Shown here in pieces: positions 34,082 to 45,000 of a stretch of 64,000 bases of DNA. Both the position numbers and the translations under genes were made by a program. The notes beneath the pieces are model-generated. The model did not search any database. It saw only the letters and a list, made by a program, of their open reading frames with translations, and was not told the DNA's origin. Source of the DNA: Chondrosia reniformis (Eukaryota; Porifera; Demospongiae; Chondrillida; Chondrillidae); contig OX359201.1 of assembly GCA_947172415.1 (NCBI GenBank), positions 5,208,001-5,272,000 of the forward strand, read 5' to 3'. Positions within the stretch are counted from its first letter, which is position 1. Every line of letters begins with the position of its first letter.

Positions 34082-35677
34082 TCAATAAAAACACATTGTT
34101 TTCCTGTTACTCTTGTGGTACAGTATGACTTGGTGTCTCCACGCTATCAGAGCAAAAATGCAATTTACCATGGCAACACAAAAGGAAGTGATACATAACA
34201 CATAGCTGCTTCCAAATCTGACTTCAGTTTCATTCAGTATAGAAGCACTGTCAGTATGTAGAAATAGGACAAATGTTCCCAAATATAGCAAACCTACATA
34301 CATATGTATAAATATATATATGTGGTTTTATAAAAGTATTTACATGATTTCATGGGCAAAATGAAAGTGTACATGTACATGTTTATGTATATAGTTTTCA
34401 GGAGATTTAGACCTAATAAATCAAACAGGCCATGATATGGAGTAGTTGTTGCGATCATAATTAGTTAATTGATGATTATTGAGCATTGAGCATTATTGCT
34501 GTTGAAGACCTTAGGGTCGAAACGTTCAATTCTAAAGAATATTCCTGTTGCTGCAGCTCAATAATCATCAATTAACTAACTAGATTGAACTATATGTATG
34601 CATTTTATTTAATGTACTAACCAGCTAAAAATGCATACAAGGATCCAAACACAAATATGCACCTTCCACAAATGCCTGGAATACTCATTATGAAGCCGGA
34701 AAATGTTGAGATAATGGCAGCAACCAATAGAACACTGCAACTTTGTATAAATAGACGGGCTAATTGTATAAGAATAACAATAATTATTATCATAACTATA
34801 CTATTAAAATGTATTTTGAATTCTATACATGCATATGAAAGAAGTAATTGCTGGGTATTGAACTGACCAGGACAGCTGATTATACTGTATATATATGACC
34901 ACCAGTGCTCTGCCACTGAGCTATAACTACCACAGCAATGTCTCCCTCATGTTTCTCTACTTACTAACCATTTTGAATAAGCTGATAATCAATTGCAATT
35001 AGTATTAAACCCCTAATAGCTATTCAGAATTTGCAACTGTTTCTTGTACAAGTGTATACAATTGTACAAGAAACAGCTGAAAATGACCCAAATTCTGAAT
35101 AGCTTTTATTATACCAGATTGTGTTTAATATTAACTTGCATATATACATGTACTTGCCTTGTCCACAAAGTATAGGGTTCTGCGTATTTTGGCAGTCATG
35201 AAGATCAATTCTAGTGCAATTTACAAGATTGCACACATAATATAGACCTATCCTGGACTCTTTAGTGACAATCCAATCATTATTGAGAAGAGATAGTAAC
35301 CCAAAAGTTAGCGCCACAATAAAGAGAAGAGCTGTTACTATTAGAAACTGGGACAATTTAAAATATATTAATTATATATGTATATTATTTGTGTGTAGAG
35401 TTACAATACATTCATAATAAGGATACTTTAAAATATGTATATGTATGTACATAATACATATGTACAGTTTTTAACAACAATATATATATATATACAGTCC
35501 TAATATAACCATACATGATTAATTATTATAATATCAGCATCATATATATTTGAACAAGATATATACCTTATATATATATATGTTCTTGTATAATGGTAAT
35601 TATAAATTGAATTATATAATACTTACTGGTTGGCAAAGATGGTGAACAAACTTGAGTTCTTTATCCTTTGATCCCAT
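34082..35677 (-). CDS. Claudin/PMP22-like four-pass membrane protein A, 196 aa
   Basis: Four exons on the minus strand: 35677-35627, 35347-35158, 34759-34622, 34293-34082, with the intron after the second exon using a GC donor. Four hydrophobic segments are seen: FLIVTALLFIVALTFGLL, VLLVAAIISTFSGFIM, CIFVFGSLYAFLAGLLYLG and YVLCITSFCVAMVNCIFALIA. The first extracellular loop has NDW, then GLYYVCNLVNC, then C, close to the W..GL.xxC..C signature of the claudin/PMP22/EMP superfamily. It probably acts in cell-cell contact or as a membrane organiser, inferred from family. The paralogue B lies immediately upstream with matching exon sizes and phases. Confidence 0.75.
34461..34578 (+). mobile_element. 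Foldback element with 24-bp perfect inverted repeats and hammerhead-like centre
   Basis: TTAGTTAATTGATGATTATT GAGC (34461-34484) and its exact inverse complement (34555-34578) bound a segment with a hammerhead-like core. It sits in the last intron of claudin-like A. Confidence 0.9.
34495..34530 (+). ncRNA. Hammerhead-like core in foldback element
   Basis: CTGTTGA (consensus CTGANGA, one change), then A, GACC-TTA-GGTC stem II, GAAA, palindromic ACGT, then T as the triplet GTT. Stem I: ATTG before and CAAT after pair perfectly. The A-to-T change in the core probably inactivates it. Confidence 0.5.
34836..34940 (-). mobile_element. tRNA-derived SINE copy (claudin-like A intron)
   Basis: Minus-strand TAGCTCAGTGGCAGAGCACT then GGTGGTCAT, an interrupted anticodon arm, CAGCTGTCCTGG and GTTCAATACCCAGCAATTAC. 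Third copy of the family at 4379 and 46746. Confidence 0.7.
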
Positions 35678-36839
35678 CTTGAGACTATGTTCCTAGCTCC
35701 TTTATGTTATTTAAGAGAAACAGATTTGAAGCTCCTTATAGCTAATACAACTCTCCTGCTCTATTCAGTAAGGCCTCTAGGATAAAACTATACCCATCAA
35801 CACTAAATGGGGTTTGTTATAGCACACTATGGAATGCATAAGTAGATGAAATCTGATTGACTGTGATGTAATTCGAGGGCATATTTTGTTACTATCTAAA
35901 CCATGCCAATCCCTCCAACCTGCTTTGAACCAAGTGATTGTAGGTGTATACATATGTGTAGGAGGTTATCTTATCACGTATATGTATGTAATGCCATATA
36001 GTGGCTCATGTACCACTATGTATATATATAGATGATGGTTGCATAACATAACATAATATCATCAATACATGTTAAGTTGCATTACATTAAATGTACATAA
36101 AAAGGCACTCTTCTATAGACAAAAAGTTACATGTCACATTAATATATATATCTCAGATATTTTATGCATACGTATATAAGCTATATAAAATTAAAGATTA
36201 CCTAGACCTAACTAAACCTAAGGAAATCAATATTAATGCATAATGCATAAAAAATTCCTTTATGCAGATGTGGAGTATGTATATGCTATATACTGTATAG
36301 TGCAATTAAATTAGTCAATCTATATATAGTAACATGTACATGTATATATATATCACTCACCACCTGTCACTTACTAACGTATTATATTTAAACTTATTAT
36401 AAGTCTTGTATTCCTCTTTTTGCTATATATGAAGACTGTACCCATGCCATGTATATACTGGTTAAAACGTTCAATATAAGGGAATCATTTACATAGTGTA
36501 TATATACTGTTGGTGTGGTTCAATGATTATCAACAGACTACTGTACTAAGTATACAGTAAAAATGAAAATGGAAAAATATGTACATAATACTGCAGTACA
36601 TAAAAATATGCATGTCATATGCATGTAAATCCTTTAGCAGTGACAATGCAAGTAAAGCTTAAAATGCAACTGTACATATACAATATTATTATGTATCACT
36701 TTCAATTTTCAAATTTTGAATAAAATAAAATGCATAAATTTAGCTATATATTGTACTTATAAAATTATAAACACTACAGATTGCAAAGTCATGTTTGTAA
36801 ACTTTTTCATTTTTCATTGTCCAAGTGACAAACAGTTAT
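35678..36839. other. Intergenic between claudin-like genes
   Basis: AT-rich sequence between the stop of B and the start of A. No gene or distinct element seen. Confidence 0.5.
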
Positions 36840-38683
36840 TCATCCATAAAATGGAGCACAGTATGTAGTTAGCTGTAGATTCAGGAACTGCCACCGCAGT
36901 GCTTGCAAACTGCAACCAGCTGATATGTAGGATAACACATGTACAACAATACATGTTATAAAACTGTAATCTTCAGTGGCTGGAACAAATGGACTCAGCT
37001 GTTGCACATTGGTCAAACTGAACACCACGATTGTGATCAAGTACACCACACCTGCAACAAAAGATACATAATCAACAGCGCACTTCAGTTTTACAAATTG
37101 ACAATTAGTGAACATTCTCCAGTCTTTGTATATAAAACGTCTTAATCTACAGCTAATATCTAGTAGATATATATTAAAACATGTCACTTAAAATCACAGA
37201 TTTACTGTATGTACGTATATACGTATGTACACTGATCCCAACATGTGTTAAAATTTTAATAATTTTTATATAAACTAAATCATGTATGGATAGAAGCCTT
37301 CATGTAATAAAGTCAATAAAAACAATTTAAAAATAATCTGGTCTCTTTTCTTCTTAAAGTCCATATATAGGGTAACTATACTATTATGAGCATTATAAAG
37401 GCATTGCTATGTTTTTATATACCATGCAAAACAAACAGATGTACCGTTTGATTGTGAACTAACCTCCTAAAATTCCTACTGATAAACTCATGTAAAGGAA
37501 GAACCAGTTGAGCCATCCAAGAAGAGCAAAGGAAAGGCCAAACACAGTCAAAACAAATCCAGTCAGAGCTAATATGGATGTGACTTGCAAACTAACTTTG
37601 GCTGGAAATTGTAAAACAATAGAGTATACAATTAACAAGTGTAACCAAGCAATTAGGTAGAGACTGTAATTCATACATCATTCTATGCATATGGTTGTCA
37701 TGGCAACCTTTTTTGGGAGTATATAATATGTAATCAGTATATGTATATAGCATTGATATGACAGAACTGGTGTCCATGCATGCCATCCCAAGGGTGTTCA
37801 CCTGTAAAACAGTCTGTGGTCTCATTTGATCTACAGTCCGCCAATGTGTTATCCAGACAATTGTTACTTGAATCATTACAAGTAAAAAAGAGCCCAATGG
37901 AGACATCCTGGTGTTTAGCCCAACCCACTGAGAACACTGAGAATCCTCCGAGGGCAGTGGTGATCACATACAGGATCACAGCTAGAATCAGCCACTACAA
38001 ACATGGTACCACGGGCAGATACATTATGAAATAGCAATTGAAGAATTTCAACTGCCCACATATTATGCATAAAGTTGTATATATTGGAGGAAGTGCTTTA
38101 TTATAGACTATACCTATATTATGAGTCTATATGATTTATTATATAAGAGTGTATTTTAGACTTGATTTTACTTTGAGTTAGTTATTACAAGTTGAAAAAA
38201 CCTTTTATTTTCTGTAAAATAATAATATATGTAGCATATATATTTTGTATGGCATTTAAATTAATAATCATGTATGACCTCTATGTAATGTAAATATACA
38301 TATTCGGCACAAACTGGTTGTAATATTTTCCAAGAAGGCTTCGTGTCATGGACTTTCCTGTAATCCTTTGATTTCGAACGATCGTGATTTTCCACTCGTG
38401 TAGAACTGCTATTCTTCATAGAAGTTGTATGGCCTAAATACGCATTACAAGACATCTATACTAGCATCTGCATGTAAGGTATTTATCAGATAAGTACGTA
38501 CAGCATGATAGTTACAATCAACCACTTACTATTCCGTGATTCTTCATCGAGTGCACCAAAAGCTGCTTCTATCGCATCATCGGGATTCGAGCCGTCGCGT
38601 ACGGAGTCATTTCGACTGGCGTGGTAGGACGACGCTGGTACCTCGCGCACTAGCTCAAAGGAGTTCCGTACCAACTCGGCCAT
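36840..38683 (-). CDS. Claudin/PMP22-like four-pass membrane protein B, 271 aa
   Basis: Five minus-strand exons: 38683-38530, 38433-38315, 37994-37802, 37601-37464, 37051-36840. Exons 4 and 5 (138 and 212 nt) and their phases equal exons 3 and 4 of paralogue A, and the first shared junction follows the codons LQP in B and CQP in A. The first loop has GWAKHQDVSIGLFFTCND, then C..C. The four hydrophobic segments are ILAVILYVITTALGGFS, ILALTGFVLTVFGLSFALLG, WFFLYMSLSVGILGG...YLITIVVF and FITCIVVHVLSYISAGC. B carries about 90 extra N-terminal cytoplasmic residues, many charged, encoded by exons 1-2, which A lacks. The donor after exon 2 is a weak GTTTGT. ATG 38683 is chosen because the upstream in-frame sequence is a duplicated intergenic block. 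Confidence 0.75.
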
Positions 38684-38878
38684 GGTATCTTGACTGCGGC
38701 ATTTGACTGAGCCATGTGACGGGGATCCCACACAACGCTCCCACGTACTAGAAGTACATGTTAACTTCAAGGGCGCTTTATGGTGTCTTGACTGCGGCAT
38801 TTGACTGAGCCATGTGGCGGGGATCCCACACAACGCTCCCACGTACTAGAAGTACATGTTAACTTCAAGGGCGCTTTA
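38683..38878. repeat. 98-bp tandem duplication, 2 copies
   Basis: 38683-38780 and 38781-38878 differ at about two positions. The block runs from just before the claudin-like B ATG to the last codons and stop of AnmK, so it duplicates the whole intergenic spacer. Confidence 0.95.
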
Positions 38879-41800
38879 TGCATACAACACTATCTACAAG
38901 TTTAAGTGAATAGTCGGGTGGGAGGCATACTTTACCAAGGAACGCTGGTTTAGCCGCTCCAGTTGCCTCTACATAAGGAGAAGAATGGGGTGGGGGTTAG
39001 CTATGATAGCAGCAATAGGATACATTTTAAAGGAATATAGCTAGTAAAAACTCATATACTATGGACTTTTATTATAATAAGAATACAAAGAAGAAGAAGA
39101 AGAAGAATGATTATTAGAGTAACAATCAGTAAATCACTGATTAGTCACAAAAGTTAGTGGAGGGTGATTATGTTAAAATGGTGAATAAGAGGGATAGTCA
39201 AAGGATTGTATATGTAGTGAAGGGTGGAATTCCCAGAAACAACTGTCTAGCCCAGTGGAGAAGAAGAGACTTAAGGAGGAGGAGAAAACTCTTGTATCCT
39301 CATCCAAAGCTCTCACTAGGTTCAGTTCCCTATAGGACGTTTACTCTAAAGTTTGTTGCATGATGTAGCATGTTGAAAAATGGTGTGTTAGATTATTCAT
39401 GCAAGTGACTTATAGCCATTGGTTCATACGTATGTACAGACACAAACCTACCTGGTACATTGTTGTGTTTATGATTCAGAACCTCATGAGCCAGTAGAGC
39501 AAAGCAGATGGCCTGAGGAGGTGATATGGTGCATACAGGTCAATTAGGAAAGAGCAGTTACAAGGAGTCCATTCCCGTACCAGTTATATGTAATGGTTGT
39601 TGTCATGGCTACAGCAACTTTATAGATATATCCTGATATGTATACCTGAAACTTTTCTACCAATAATGGCACCCCATAACTTCGCAATTAACCGAAATGG
39701 TATGAGTGATGTTACCTAGGATACGGGTGACATAATATATGATATATATATCATGGCTTATATATCATATATTATGTCACACATATCCTAGGTAACATCA
39801 CCCCTACCAGTTATTTGTTTGCAAGATGGCATGAAGTCATTAAAGGTAATGGTCAGTATCATGGCTACCCCTGAGACACCTAGCTACAGCAGCTAGGTTT
39901 TAACAAGTCAAAAGATTATGAATGTATTAATACCAATAATGATTTATTTAGTCAAGAAGAAAGGGGCCCCATACATTTATGGATGGAGGATGGCAACTTT
40001 AACCCACAGGAGAGCTGGATAAATATAAAAATAAAACTGATAATCAAACCACAAGTTTCTTACATCACTGTACACATTTACCTCCTTTCCATCTGGATCA
40101 ATACCGATCCTCGAGGTGGACAGAACTTCAAACTTCTGAAATCTCCTTTTCAATCCACTACACTTGCATAAAAAGATAAAAAGTCAAGGCATAAAAATAT
40201 GGTTATATGATATGGCTGGTCTAAAGCTCCCAGTTTAAATGTATCTAAGACTTACATAGTTTTAGACTTACTGGTGAGGAAAGTAAAATGGTACGCTTAA
40301 GATGCTTAGATATTCATCGTGATGCAAAGTGGAGATCATATAACTAATAGTTGCATAATACAATTAAAAAATGACTAATTACAGCTTTACAACAGCAAGT
40401 GTGTGCAGTAAAGAAGGTGTCGTGTTAACTCACTTTAGGATTGCTCTATTCCTCAGTCCTCCCCCACTGACATAGAGCTTCCTCTCCGTCTCATCCCCAG
40501 AACTGACCAGGAGAGGGTGTACAAAGGACTTGTAACTGCTGTACACACAGTGAGCAGTCAACTCTAAACAGCATCATAATCACAAGTGAACTATGATTGC
40601 ATAACCATGCTACTCGGATCACACTGACCTGTAGCAGTAGCTACAATGTCTGGCGGATTCAGGTTCAAAATCTCTGCCTTGCTTAACAGCCGCTTAACGT
40701 AGTCAGTGCCATACCTTTCTCTACCAGTGCTTTTTGGTGGGGAGAGCTTCAGAAATCCATCACTTTCTACAAGAAACTCCAAAAGTTCTCTTGAAGGTGT
40801 TCCACTGAGAGCCTATCCAAAACAATTAAAATCTAATTCATCTAATTCTATCTTTAAAAACACGAATACAAACCACATCTCCATTGTTATCAAATGGTTG
40901 TTTATAAAAGTGTTCCATTAAAGAGTCAATAATCATGTTTCCTAAATAAACGTAAACAAGTTGTAAACAAATGTATTGGTAAACACACAACTGCCAGGTA
41001 TACTTGCCTGGCCCACAATCAAAGGCAACCATTCTTCCATCACCAGTGCCATGCGTGGGTACCATCCACGCGGAGATATTACTGATTCCCCCAATATTCA
41101 ACATGACACTCCCCCCTCCCCACCCACCTCCTTCACCCTCACGCCTACTGCAGCTCTGGAGAATGATCCTGTCCAGATAGGGCACCAGCGGTGCACCTTG
41201 ACCTCCGAGACTCATGTCAGCCAATCGAAAGTCTCCAATTGTGAGGATACCTGTCTCATTGGCAATGGTAGAGGGGTCACCGATCTGAAGGGTCGATGAT
41301 ACACTGTGCCCATATAGCTTTGCGATATCCGGCTGATGATATACGGTTTGACTGCAGACATAAATGATATAGTACATATTGTGTAATACAAGATAAGTGA
41401 TCACACTACAAGATGCAGAACTTAACGTTTTAAATTTTAAATGAATTTTTACTTCTTAAAACTAGAAACACTCAATTATATGTATATAGAGGTTACAGAT
41501 GTAATCAAAATATTCAGCGTATTAATAGACATAATCTGAGTATTATATTTTTACTTTTAGTATATGGATAAAGATGATTTAACATTAAAATGGGCGCAAT
41601 CCCTGGGGCCATGATGAAATATATTCCACAGTGTGATCCAATACACATGTAACACTCACGTACCCGTGGGATCCAATGACTGCTACAGCCTCTGGATCTA
41701 CTTTGGACTCTTCTATTATTCGCTTGGCAGCTTCTGCAAACAGCTTGCCCAGTAACACGTTGTACATGCAGACCTCCTGCACCGACCCACTGGAGGAGAT

Positions 41801-41962
41801 CTGCAGCAGTTTCTCCTTCAAGCCCTCTGGAAAGGGATACGTAGCCAATCCTATTGTCTCAAATCGGTACAGGAAGGTTGAACCTTCCTCTGTGATGATG
41901 TCCACGATGCACGCATCTACCCCATCCAGACTGGTGCCCGATATAAGCCCCAGGCAGAGCAT
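38865..41962 (-). CDS. anmK: Anhydro-N-acetylmuramic acid kinase, 8 exons, 421 aa
   Basis: AnmK opens and phosphorylates 1,6-anhydro-MurNAc from peptidoglycan to MurNAc-6-phosphate. Minus-strand exons: 41962-41664, 41351-41008, 40941-40874, 40812-40629, 40563-40434, 40157-40082, 39512-39452, 38968-38865; all phases fit. Diagnostic motifs in order: GLISGTSLDGVDACIVD (nucleotide-binding opening), IGSHGQTVYHQP, RLADMSLGGQGAPLVPYLD (catalytic-Asp region), MLNIGGISNIS, FDCGPGNMIID, LYVSGGGLRN, GIDPDGKEAICFALLAHE and TGAAKPAFLGK. The intron after exon 2 uses a GC donor. Full length against a bacterial ~370-400, with no missing core motif seen. Animals make no peptidoglycan, so it presumably handles muropeptide sugar from ingested or symbiotic bacteria (inference). 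It starts head to head with VPS52. Confidence 0.95.
39210..39400 (+). mobile_element. Family A element, 5'-truncated inside the core (AnmK 3' intron)
   Basis: Starts at TGAAGGGTGGAATTCCCAG, so it lacks the first bases of the hammerhead-like core, then follows the family body (TCCAAAGCTCTCACTAGG, GTTCAGTTCCCTATAGG) and tail (AGCATGTTGAAAAATGG). Confidence 0.75.
39706..39800. mobile_element. Foldback element in AnmK intron
   Basis: GTGATGTTACCTAGGATA and TATCCTAGGTAACATCAC are inverted around a TGACATAATATATGATATAT palindrome. Confidence 0.85.
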
Positions 41963-42014
41963 TGCGAAGTACCAGCTTAATGGATCACACTAATGTCACG
42001 TGAAAAGAATAAAA
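41963..42014. promoter_or_regulatory. 52-bp bidirectional promoter, AnmK / VPS52
   Basis: The two ATGs (41962 minus, 42015 plus) are 52 bp apart. The spacer contains palindromic TCACGTGA at 41996-42003 within GTCACGTGA, matching the core of the CLEAR (TFEB/MITF-type) element. Leaders must be short or the transcripts overlap. Confidence 0.65.
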
Positions 42015-45000
42015 ATGGCTGACGACGAAGCTTTGGAAAATGAATTCGTAAGCTACTCTTGTTACGCTTAATAATATTTAGTTAATCGTTGAATTCATTG
42101 TGCTAAATAGGATGGAGAGTTCTTAGATTTAGACTTTAGCGATCTCAACATAACAGAACAAGATGATATCTTCTTGGACGAGGCGGTCGGTCACATTAAA
42201 GAGAATTTGGAAGACGAACTGGTCCAGGAAGCCTTGGAACAAGTTAGTTCAGCACGCAATAAGGCGGGATATATTATTAAGATGTTGTATAACTGCAATT
42301 TACGGGGATTATCAGCTCAGGAAATTGCCATTGTCTGCATGATTTTAAGGAAATTTGTAAAGGGATGCTAAGTTATATAGGAGTGTAACATAAGGATGAA
42401 AATACTGGGTAAGGTCCCCAAGGAGGAATATGGCTAATGCAAAGTCCAACTCAGAGGTAGTACTACAGCACCAGAACCCCCCCCCCCCCTAAATAATCCA
42501 TTAAAAAATCCACCACTGCTTAATGTAATGCACTCATGCTCAGGGCTTGGACTTGCGAAAGTATTCACGTCAAATAGAGTTGGAATTGAGAAAGGAAGAG
42601 AATGCCTCCATTGATGACTGTATCCTTGATTATTCAGTGTATTTGAATTTCCTGACATGCTACAGTACTATTATAGAGTAAAAGGCCTATAGCTAGGTAA
42701 CTAAACCTGATGAGAGCTTTGGATGAAGATACAAGAATCTTCTTCTACTCCACTGGGTCAGACAGCTGTTTCTGGAAATTCCACCCTTCATCATACGCAG
42801 ATTATATGTAGGTAACAGACATACTGGAGAGGTCGCATGCTCTGTGTATGACTTTAAGGTGATCCTATTACTTGAATCTGTTGATATCATCAGTGCTGTT
42901 GTTTCCTTCACTGGAAGACAGACATTGCTGAGGGACCCAACATTGCCAAGCTTCACACAAAAATAAAGGCTTGCGACAACATCCTGGAGGTAAGTCTTGA
43001 TTGCTACTGTACTGAGATCAATATCAAGCTGTTGGCTCTACCAGTAGAGTACCTTTACTGTGGTTGTTTACATGTGAAAGTGTGATAATGCAATGGGTTA
43101 CTGTAGATTTGAATATTTTCAGCAATAGTTTTACAATAAAGTTTTATAAGTTGCTGGATGTATTATATTGGACCAGCAACCAGCAAACTGACTAAATCTT
43201 ATATTGGCTGGAGGACGGAAGTCCTATCACTTATCATCATAGCCTTTGCACAGATTTAGTTCAATTAATTTCCATTAATTTCAGTCTTACAAGACTGTAC
43301 AATCTTTGGTTGTACTTTTTGTGATCTATCTTGCATCTTGTTACATAATTCCTTCCATCTGTCATCCCATTTTAAAAGTGTCCCATCCTGTTATACTCTT
43401 TGTCCTTCTCTCCTCCTGCTGTGACCCCAAATCTCTTCACTCAGCACTTCTTGACTATACATACTCTCTCTCTCCATGTGCAGGAGATGGAGAAGATGTT
43501 GCTTCACTTCCAGTCCACGTTGACCAACATTAGCTCCGAGATCCAGACACTACAGGAGCAATCTCTCTCCATGAACACAAAACTGAAAAACAGACAGGCC
43601 ACCAAACGGGAGCTCCACGAGTTTATTGACAATATTATGATACAGGAGAACCTGATTGTGTAAGTCAGTTGGAACAGTCTCCATTGCCAGACCATGTAAT
43701 CCATCTCTTGATGTTGTAAACATTAAAGTATAGATACGTTTATAGTAACTTTATTGTGTTCAAAATACAGTAGATATTAAATATCTTCATGCAATCACTA
43801 TTAAGTGCTTCTCTTAGAAAGGGGAGAAGGGAAAAATGCAATAGAGAAATATTTAAGGGGTTAACCTAGTTCAAATGTATGTTGGCTATTAAAAATTAGT
43901 ACCTGGACATTCCTTATAGGAGGGGCAAGTGCAAACGTCCCTCCTGTCCCCCCTCTCCCCCCAAAGGAAACCCTGGTAGTAATGTTGTGTTTATGTTCCA
44001 CACATACACTGAATGTGAGATGTTCTGTCACTTGTGGGTGTGTTGGTGTGTAGACATGTCTGTGACACTCCGGCAAGCGAGAGGGAGTTCACAGAGGTGC
44101 TTCATGAGCTGGACCACAAGCTGAGGTATCTGAAGGAGCAAGACTTTAGAGACGCTCTAGTAGTCCATGACCCTCTGGTCAGAGGAGAACTGGAGAAACT
44201 GAAGCACAAGGTACGCCTGCCTGCTAACATTGTGCAACCTGTGAGGCAGTTAACAGTTTGGTAGAGAGATGGACTACCAGACAATGTTGGATCTAGTTAT
44301 ACTACCAAACATTTATGTAGTTGCTCATAATTAGTTGACTGTACAACTGTACTTCTATATGTCTAACTGAACTCCATTAGGACCACTTGAAATGTTCAGT
44401 TAAGTGTATTCATATTACTAAGGTTGTTTTATATTGCCATAGTAACTCTGGACAATAAAGCTGTTCAGGTTACAATTACTGAGGGTTTAGTTTTATTAAG
44501 GAGGTTACCTTAGCTCTTCACTGTATGGTATCATAGTGTTATTGTGATATTTGTGGTTGCCTAGGCAACTCACAAGACAAGAGATTTTTTGCTACATCGA
44601 GTGTACCAGTTGCGCAAGCCAATGGCCAACTACCACATGATTCAAAACCAGCTCTTGAACTACAGGTGGGTAGGCCTCATAATTATCAGGGTTTTACTCT
44701 GCTCCATCTTCTTCTGTTATTCCTTCAACATCTTTAAGGTATTTTGTGGAGTTTTTGATGGCTCACAGCCGAGATGTGGCCCTGGAGGTCCGATCAGAGT
44801 ATGTGGACACAATGAGCAAGCTGTACTTCTCCTATTTCAAGGAGTACTCGGTCAAACTGATGAAGCTTCAGGTAGCCATGAAATGAAATGTGATTCTAAC
44901 AGTTATAGCAATTCACAGTTGTTCAATATTATTATAAGTGTCTGAGTTAAAAATTGTAGTTTTTAAGTGCACAATTAATTGGTTCAGAGTTTAATTACTT

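Noticed and set aside
38684-38842. Upstream in-frame start for claudin-like B
   Set aside because: The extra residues are translated from the duplicated 98-bp intergenic block and repeat themselves.
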